DNA from: Amycolatopsis acidicola
Lineage (GTDB): Bacteria > Actinomycetota > Actinomycetes > Mycobacteriales > Pseudonocardiaceae
Assembly (NCBI RefSeq): GCF_007713735.2
Contig: NZ_VMNW02000033.1
Location: 17,067-81,066 of the forward strand
Direction of reading: 5' to 3'
Length of the DNA: 64,000 bases
In this document: piece by piece, positions 59,270 through 64,000 of the stretch
How the letters are laid out: each line of letters opens with the position of its first letter
Position numbering within the stretch: position 1 is the stretch's first letter
Program-made: the position numbers and the translations under genes
The notes under the pieces: generated by a model
The model's input: the letters and a program-made list of their open reading frames with translations, nothing else
The model's database searches: none
What the model was told of the DNA's origin: nothing

Positions 59270-61375
59270 GTGAAACTCGCCAGACTGCCCGCCGGCCGGA
59301 TCGGCAAATGGGTCGGGCTCGTGCTGTGGATCGCGGCATTGGTGGTGTTCGCGCCACTGGGTAACAAACTCGGCGACGTCGAGGACAACCAGGCCTCGTC
59401 CTGGCTGCCCGGCAACGCCGAATCCACCGAAGTGCTGCGACTGTCCCAGCAGTTCCAGGACAGCAATGTGTTGCCGGCCATCATCGTCTACGAAAAACCC
59501 GGCGGGCTGAGCCAGGCCGACCTCGGCGCGATCGCCGCGCAGGCCCAGCAGCTCAGTGCCCTGCCGCGGGTGGCGCAGCCCGCTGTCGGGCCGATCCCGT
59601 CCGGGGAAACCCCGGCCCCGGCGGCCGCGCAGGTGATCGTGCCGGTCGACGTCGGCAGCGGAGGCTGGAGCGAGCTGGGCTCGTTCGCCGACCGCATCCA
59701 CGACATCACCGACAGCAGCCCGCCCGGGGTGACCGCGCACCTGACCGGGCCCGTGGGCACCGCCGCCGACAACGCGAGCGCGTTCGGCGGGATCGACGGC
59801 GTGCTGCTGTTCGCGGCGCTGGGCGTGGTCATCGTGATGCTGCTGCTCACCTACCGCAGCCCGGTGCTGTGGCTGCTGCCCGTGCTGGCCACCGGCACCG
59901 CGCTGATGGTCTCGCAGGGCGTAATCTACCTGCTGGCCAAGTACGCCGGGCTGACCGTGAACGGCCAGAGCGCGGGCATCCTGACCGTGCTCGTGTTCGG
60001 CGCGGGCACCGACTACGCGCTGCTGCTCGTCGCGCGGCACCGGGAAGAACTGCGGCGCCACCAGGACCGGCACGAAGCCATGTCCGTGGCGCTGCACCGC
60101 GCCGGCCCCGCGATCGGGGCGAGCGGCGCGACGGTCATCGTGGGCATGCTGTGCCTGCTGTTCGCGGATCTCAACTCGACCGCCGGGCTCGGCCCGGTCG
60201 CGGCGATCGGCATCGGGGTCGCCCTGCTGGCGATGCTCACCCTGCTGCCCGCGCTGCTGACGATCTGCGGGCGCTGGGTGTTCTGGCCGGTGCGGCCGAA
60301 GTTCGGCTCGGCGGACCACATCGAAACCGGGTTCTGGGCCCGCACCGGCAACCGGATCGCGAAGGCCCCGCGGGCCACGTGGGCGGTCACCTGCCTGGTG
60401 CTGGGCGTGCTCGCGCTGGGCACCCTGACCCTCAAGGACGACGGGCTGACCAACGCCGGCGCGTTCACCGGCAGGCCGGATTCCGTGGTGGGCGGGGAAA
60501 TCCTGCAGCAGCACTTCCCGGCGGGCAGCGGCCAGCCGATCCAGGTGATCGCCGACGCCGCGCGCGCCCAGGAGGTGCGGAGCGCGTTCGAGTCCGTGCC
60601 CGGCGTGGTGTCGGTGACGGAACCGGTGGCGCGCAACGGATACGCGTACCTCGAAGGCACCACGAGAACGTCGCCGGACAGCGAAGCCGGGATGGCGACA
60701 CTGGTCCAGGTGCGTGACGCCGTGCACCGGGTGCCGGACGCGCACGCGCTGGCAGGCGGCGCGGCGGCGATCAACTACGACGTGGCGCAGGCGAACAATC
60801 ACGACCGGAGCCTGATCATCCCGGTGGTGCTGGCGGTGGTGTTCGCGATTCTCGCCCTGCTGTTGCGCGCGTTGCTGGCGCCACTGCTCTTGGTGGCCAC
60901 GGTGGTGCTTTCGTTCTTCGCGACGCTGGGGATCAGCGCGTTCTTCTTTGACCATGTCTTCGGTTTCGAGGGCGCGGACGCGTCGTTCCCGTTGTTCGTC
61001 TTCGTGTTCCTGGTGGCATTGGGGGTGGATTACAACATCTTCCTGATGACCCGGGTGCACGAGGAGACGAAGACGCGCGGCACCAGGCGGGGCATGCTCA
61101 CGGGGCTCGCCGCGACCGGCGGGGTGATCACCTCGGCCGGGCTGGTGCTGGCCGGCACGTTCGCCGTGCTGGGCACGCTGCCGCTGACCTTCCTCGCCGA
61201 GCTGGGTTTCGCGGTCGCCGTGGGCGTCCTGCTGGACACGATCATCGTCCGCGGGGTGCTCGTCACCGCGCTGACGCTGGACATCGGGCGCTGGATCTGG
61301 TGGCCGCACCCGCTGATGCGCCACCATGACACTCCACCGGCGGCGCCGGTGCCCGTCGAGCGCGCGAAGACCTGA
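59270..61375 (+). CDS. MMPL-family (RND-type) transporter
   Basis: 701 residues with two MMPL halves, about 11-12 membrane helices. Hallmarks: SSWLPGNAESTEVLRLSQQF, VFGAGTDYALLLVARHREEL and the mirror ALGVDYNIFLMTRVHEETKT with the proton-relay Asp-Tyr pairs. At about 700 residues it is the short YdfJ class rather than the 950-residue mycobacterial lipid exporters. It may export lipids or drugs; there is no cluster or regulator adjacent. GTG 59270 after GGGGGCGACGTCC. A DUF4188 gene follows 16 bp later. Confidence 0.92.
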   Translation: MKLARLPAGRIGKWVGLVLWIAALVVFAPLGNKLGDVEDNQASSWLPGNAESTEVLRLSQQFQDSNVLPAIIVYEKPGGLSQADLGAIAAQAQQLSALPRVAQPAVGPIPSGETPAPAAAQVIVPVDVGSGGWSELGSFADRIHDITDSSPPGVTAHLTGPVGTAADNASAFGGIDGVLLFAALGVVIVMLLLTYRSPVLWLLPVLATGTALMVSQGVIYLLAKYAGLTVNGQSAGILTVLVFGAGTDYALLLVARHREELRRHQDRHEAMSVALHRAGPAIGASGATVIVGMLCLLFADLNSTAGLGPVAAIGIGVALLAMLTLLPALLTICGRWVFWPVRPKFGSADHIETGFWARTGNRIAKAPRATWAVTCLVLGVLALGTLTLKDDGLTNAGAFTGRPDSVVGGEILQQHFPAGSGQPIQVIADAARAQEVRSAFESVPGVVSVTEPVARNGYAYLEGTTRTSPDSEAGMATLVQVRDAVHRVPDAHALAGGAAAINYDVAQANNHDRSLIIPVVLAVVFAILALLLRALLAPLLLVATVVLSFFATLGISAFFFDHVFGFEGADASFPLFVFVFLVALGVDYNIFLMTRVHEETKTRGTRRGMLTGLAATGGVITSAGLVLAGTFAVLGTLPLTFLAELGFAVAVGVLLDTIIVRGVLVTALTLDIGRWIWWPHPLMRHHDTPPAAPVPVERAKT

Positions 61376-61391
61376 GGCCGGAGGAGGAGCC

Positions 61392-61874
61392 ATGCCAGAG
61401 CGGCGGAAGGGCCGGTGGACGGCCGAGATCGAAGGCGATTTCGTGGTGTTCCTGATCGGCACGCTGCCCAGCCCGCGCCATCCCGTGGCGTGGTTCCGGG
61501 ACCTGGGCGGGCGGCGCGGGATGAAGCACATGCTGGACGAGCTGATGGCGGACCCGGACAGCGGGCTGCTCGGCTACACGATGGGGTTCCCGGTGATCGT
61601 CCAGTACTGGCGGAGCTTCGAACAGCTCGAGAAGTACGCCGGTGAGCCCGCGCTGTCCCACGCCCCGGCCCAGAAGCAGTACTGGCGGCGGGCCAGCAAA
61701 AACGGCCAGGCCGCCGGGATCTGGCACGAAACCTTCCTCGTGCGGGACGGTGAGTACGAGGCCGTGTACGGCAACATGCCCGGGTTCGGGCTGGGCACCG
61801 TGCGCGGCAGTCAGCTCGTGCGCGCGGGAGGTTCGGCGCGGGACCGCCTGCGCCACAACAAGAAATCGGCGTGA
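61392..61874 (+). CDS. DUF4188 monooxygenase-like protein
   Basis: 160 residues; DUF4188/ABM-like ferredoxin fold with features FVVFLIGTL, WRSFEQLEKYAGEPALSH and WHETFLVRDGEYEAVYGNMP, which resemble phenylacetaldoxime dehydratase-like haem proteins in the same clan; no haem ligand can be named. ATG 61392 with GGAGGAGC, 16 bp behind the MMPL gene. Co-transcription suggests a shared substrate; function unknown. Ends 14 bp from the convergent PHP gene. Confidence 0.85.
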   Translation: MPERRKGRWTAEIEGDFVVFLIGTLPSPRHPVAWFRDLGGRRGMKHMLDELMADPDSGLLGYTMGFPVIVQYWRSFEQLEKYAGEPALSHAPAQKQYWRRASKNGQAAGIWHETFLVRDGEYEAVYGNMPGFGLGTVRGSQLVRAGGSARDRLRHNKKSA

Positions 61875-61888
61875 CGAGCCGGAGCGGC

Positions 61889-62878
61889 TCACCGGCCGGT
61901 GAGCTGCTCCGCGCTTCGCGTGTTGCGCACCCTGTCCGCGCCGATGCCGTGTTGTTCGGCGCGGACGCAACCGGAGCCCTGCCAGGTGAGCTGGCCCGGG
62001 GCGTGCGCGTCGGTGTCGATCGCGAACTCGCAGCCGAGTTCGACGGCCAGTCGCAGCAGATCGTCCGGCGGGTCCTGGCGTTCCGGGCGGCAGTTGATCT
62101 CGACGGCCGTGCCACTTTCCCGGCACGCGGTGAACACGGCTTCGGCGTCGAACACCGACTGCGGCCGCCCGCGCCCGGCGAGCAGGCGGCCGGTGCAGTG
62201 GCCGAGCACGTCGGTGTGGGGGTTACGGACCGCGGCCAGCATGCGCTCGGTCATCGGGCGGGAGTCCATGCGCAGTTTGGAGTGCACGCTCGCGACCACG
62301 ACGTCCAGGCGTTCCAGCAGGTCCGGGCGCTGGTCGAGGGAGCCGTCGTCGAGGATGTCCACCTCGATTCCGGTGAGGATGCGGAACGGCGCGAGCTGCT
62401 CGTTGAGCTTGCCGATCAGCGCGAGCTGCTCCTCGAGTCGTTCCGCGGAGAGCCCGTTCGCGACGGTGAGCCGGGGCGAGTGGTCGGTCAGCGCCAGCCA
62501 CTCGTGGCCCAGCGCCTTGGCCGCTTCGGCCATCTCGAGGGGCGGGCTGCCACCGTCGGACCAGTCGGAGTGGGCGTGGCAGTCGCCGCGCAATGCCTTG
62601 CGCAGCGGGGTTTCCTCGACTTCCTGGACGCCGCCGAGCACCTTCGTCAGGTACTCGGGCTCCTCCCCCGCCACCGCCTGGGCGATAACCTGCGCGGTCG
62701 CGTCGCCGATGCCGGGAAGCTTCTTGAGCGTGCCTCCGCTGACGCGCCGCGCCAGCTCTCCCTCGGGCAGCTCGTCCACCACGGCCGCCGCCTTGCGAAA
62801 GGCGCGCACGCGATACGTCGGTGCCCCACTCCGCTCGAGCTGGAACGCGATCTGCCGCAACGCCCACACCGGATCCAT
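61889..62878 (-). CDS. PHP-domain phosphoesterase with helix-hairpin-helix region (PolX C-terminal-like)
   Basis: 329 residues: an N-terminal HhH/DNA-binding part (LKKLPGIGDATAQVIAQAVA) and a PHP metal-dependent phosphoesterase (DCHAHSDWSDG, LALTDHS, GIEVDIL, VVVASVHS, NCRPERQD, DTDAHAP), the arrangement at the back of bacterial PolX but without the polymerase palm. Metal ligands are intact, so phosphoesterase/nuclease activity is likely, perhaps in repair. ATG 62878 preferred over 62914. Confidence 0.92.
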   Translation of the reverse strand: MDPVWALRQIAFQLERSGAPTYRVRAFRKAAAVVDELPEGELARRVSGGTLKKLPGIGDATAQVIAQAVAGEEPEYLTKVLGGVQEVEETPLRKALRGDCHAHSDWSDGGSPPLEMAEAAKALGHEWLALTDHSPRLTVANGLSAERLEEQLALIGKLNEQLAPFRILTGIEVDILDDGSLDQRPDLLERLDVVVASVHSKLRMDSRPMTERMLAAVRNPHTDVLGHCTGRLLAGRGRPQSVFDAEAVFTACRESGTAVEINCRPERQDPPDDLLRLAVELGCEFAIDTDAHAPGQLTWQGSGCVRAEQHGIGADRVRNTRSAEQLTGR

Positions 62879-62888
62879 GCCCTCTGCC

Positions 62889-63743
62889 TTACCCGAGTCC
62901 GGCGCCTTTCGCACGTCCTGGTTGTTTGGCTGGTCTTGCCGGGACCGGGAGGGGGCGTTTGTCGTCGCGTCCGTAGAGGACGACGATCGCGGTGCCGTGG
63001 CCGCCGATCCAGGCGTGGCGGGGTTTTCTCGGCGAGTTGTGGGTGGAGGGCGTTTCTCTCAGCTGGAGCGTTTCGCCCTCCGGGAAGCACGCGGTGATCG
63101 TGGTGCTCGTTCTGGGCGCTTTGTGCACGGCGACGGAGGCGGACCGCCAGCCGGTGCGCATGACCGCAGCGTAGCGACGGCTCCAGCCGCGGACCGCCAT
63201 CGCGGAGCACGCGACGCCCACCGCGCCCGCGATCATCGCGCCGATGAAGAGCGCCCGAAGATTGTCGTCGACGTTGTCGTCCTCGGGAGTGCGGACGTGG
63301 CCCGGATCGGCCGGGTCGACGAGGACGGTGATCTGAGGGCCGACCTTCCGTTTGTCGCTGAGCAGCACGGTGGCGGTGCGCTCGACGCCGCCGCCCTCGT
63401 AGCGCACCACGATCGACCACTGGCCCTTCGGGGGCTGGGCTGCCGACATCACCGTGGCCGTCACCTTGGTGCCGGTGTCGAGAAGGTGTTGTGCCGTGGC
63501 CGAAAGCCGGTTCAGCCCGAGCGCCCCGCCGGAGATGGGAAGCAGCCAGAGCACCGCGACGGCCACGGCGCGCCAGGCGAGTACCCGCAGGCGCGGGATC
63601 TCGGCGGCGAGTTCGGGGCGTGAACCGGGCTCGGGTGAGAACTCGATCGGTTTCGGGCTGGTTCTGGTTTTGAGTGCCACGCGGAGCCCGGCGGCGATCG
63701 CGAGGGCCGCCGCGATCAGAACCCGAGGAATTCGGCGGGCCAT
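62889..63743 (-). CDS. Membrane protein, DUF3592-like
   Basis: 284 residues. Membrane helices at VLIAAALAIAAGLRV, VAVAVLWLLPISGGALGL and ALFIGAMIAGAVGVACSAMA; between the latter two an extracytoplasmic beta-rich domain (GTKVTATVMSAA, QWSIVVRYEGGG, ITVLVDPADPGHVRTP) typical of DUF3592-type proteins. A basic C-terminal tail (RPAKQPGRAKGAG) faces the cytoplasm. ATG 63743 (GGAACCGGG before it) rather than 63863. Function unknown; it sits 10 bp from the PHP gene. Confidence 0.8.
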   Translation of the reverse strand: MARRIPRVLIAAALAIAAGLRVALKTRTSPKPIEFSPEPGSRPELAAEIPRLRVLAWRAVAVAVLWLLPISGGALGLNRLSATAQHLLDTGTKVTATVMSAAQPPKGQWSIVVRYEGGGVERTATVLLSDKRKVGPQITVLVDPADPGHVRTPEDDNVDDNLRALFIGAMIAGAVGVACSAMAVRGWSRRYAAVMRTGWRSASVAVHKAPRTSTTITACFPEGETLQLRETPSTHNSPRKPRHAWIGGHGTAIVVLYGRDDKRPLPVPARPAKQPGRAKGAGLG

Positions 63744-63939
63744 CCCGGTTCCTTCAGCGGCGTGGCGGCGATGGCGAGGGGGCGCGTTCTGCCCCGATAG
63801 GCGAACGACACGACGAAGCGCGAGCCGACGGGACGAGCCCGCGCGTTCGGAACCCTCGGTCACCCGTTGATCATGCCGGTTGGCGCGGCGCTGGGGAAGC
63901 GAGTTCGGGTGGCGCCGCCCGGAAGATCGGCGGCGCTCT

Positions 63940-64000
63940 CTAGGTGCGCATGGTGTGGAGGGTGTTGCGGCGGGGTTCTTGGTGGGGGTCGATGTGGGTG
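63940..64000 (-). CDS. C-terminal tail of an HNH endonuclease/DUF222-type protein (partial, cut by right edge)
   Basis: The last 20 codons read THIDPHQEPRRNTLHTMRT, then TAG. This ending recalls the 13E12-repeat/DUF222 HNH endonuclease family abundant in high-GC actinobacteria. The call rests on this short tail only. The 196 bp to the left (63,744-63,939) hold nothing I can assign. Confidence 0.5.
   Translation of the reverse strand, partial: THIDPHQEPRRNTLHTMRT

Overview
The window is high-GC (about 70 percent) actinobacterial chromosome. Short intergenic gaps, many ATGA or GTGA start/stop overlaps, GTG/TTG starts, a BTAD/SARP-type regulator, DUF742 and roadblock proteins and F420-type oxidoreductases fit the order Pseudonocardiales. 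An Amycolatopsis-like genus is my best guess, but no rRNA or other typing gene is present. I saw no tRNA, rRNA, CRISPR array, insertion sequence or prophage.

Region 1 (1-20,312) is an iron-uptake island. A minus-strand operon encodes a two-module NRPS (C-A-T-C-A-T-TE), the complete 2,3-dihydroxybenzoate (DHB) pathway (dhbA, dhbC, dhbE, dhbB) and a substrate-binding lipoprotein cut by the left edge. Divergent from the NRPS lie two plus-strand genes: a SznF-family (cupin-tailed, N-nitrosating type) protein and a YqcI/YcgG-family protein. From memory, this pair corresponds to GrbE/GrbD, which make the diazeniumdiolate amino acid graminine in gramibactin. The first A domain carries an exact threonine code and the second a hydroxyornithine-like code. 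The predicted product is therefore a mixed catecholate / C-diazeniumdiolate siderophore of DHB-Thr-graminine type, possibly oligomerised by the thioesterase. Further right are an asymmetric heterodimeric ABC exporter, two FecCD-type permeases and a MarR regulator. Two good IdeR/DmdR-type iron boxes sit between the NRPS and the SznF-like gene, one lies before the permeases and a weaker one before the MarR gene.

Region 2 (20,400-28,600) holds a PadR regulator divergent from a glycosidase-like gene with two identical palindromic operators; a ROK repressor divergent from an MsiK-type sugar ABC ATPase; a formylglycine-generating enzyme; and a carbonic anhydrase/SulP transporter pair. Region 3 (28,600-35,600) has an ECF41-type sigma factor with an NmrA-like oxidoreductase, a metallo-beta-lactamase-fold hydrolase co-transcribed with an MHS transporter, and a MarR-MFS-cysteine hydrolase operon. 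Region 4 (35,600-51,700) has an incomplete conservon (roadblock plus DUF742 only), a type II NADH dehydrogenase, a BTAD regulator, a large nuclease-helicase, an old-yellow-enzyme gene with its TetR regulator, an LLM oxidoreductase, an XRE/MDR divergent pair and two genes resembling mycobacterial DosR-regulon members. Region 5 (51,800-59,000) is a stress-signalling block: a 1,272-residue hybrid kinase/receiver/SpoIIE/HATPase protein plus STAS protein facing a STAS-SpoIIE-RsbW operon. Region 6 (59,000-64,000) has an MMPL transporter, a DUF4188 protein, a PHP phosphoesterase, a membrane protein and the tail of an HNH-type gene.

Two repeat classes stand out: a 21-bp-period minisatellite at two intergenic loci (one copy arranged as a large inverted repeat), and a recurring short palindrome GTCC-N5-GGAC, mostly between genes.
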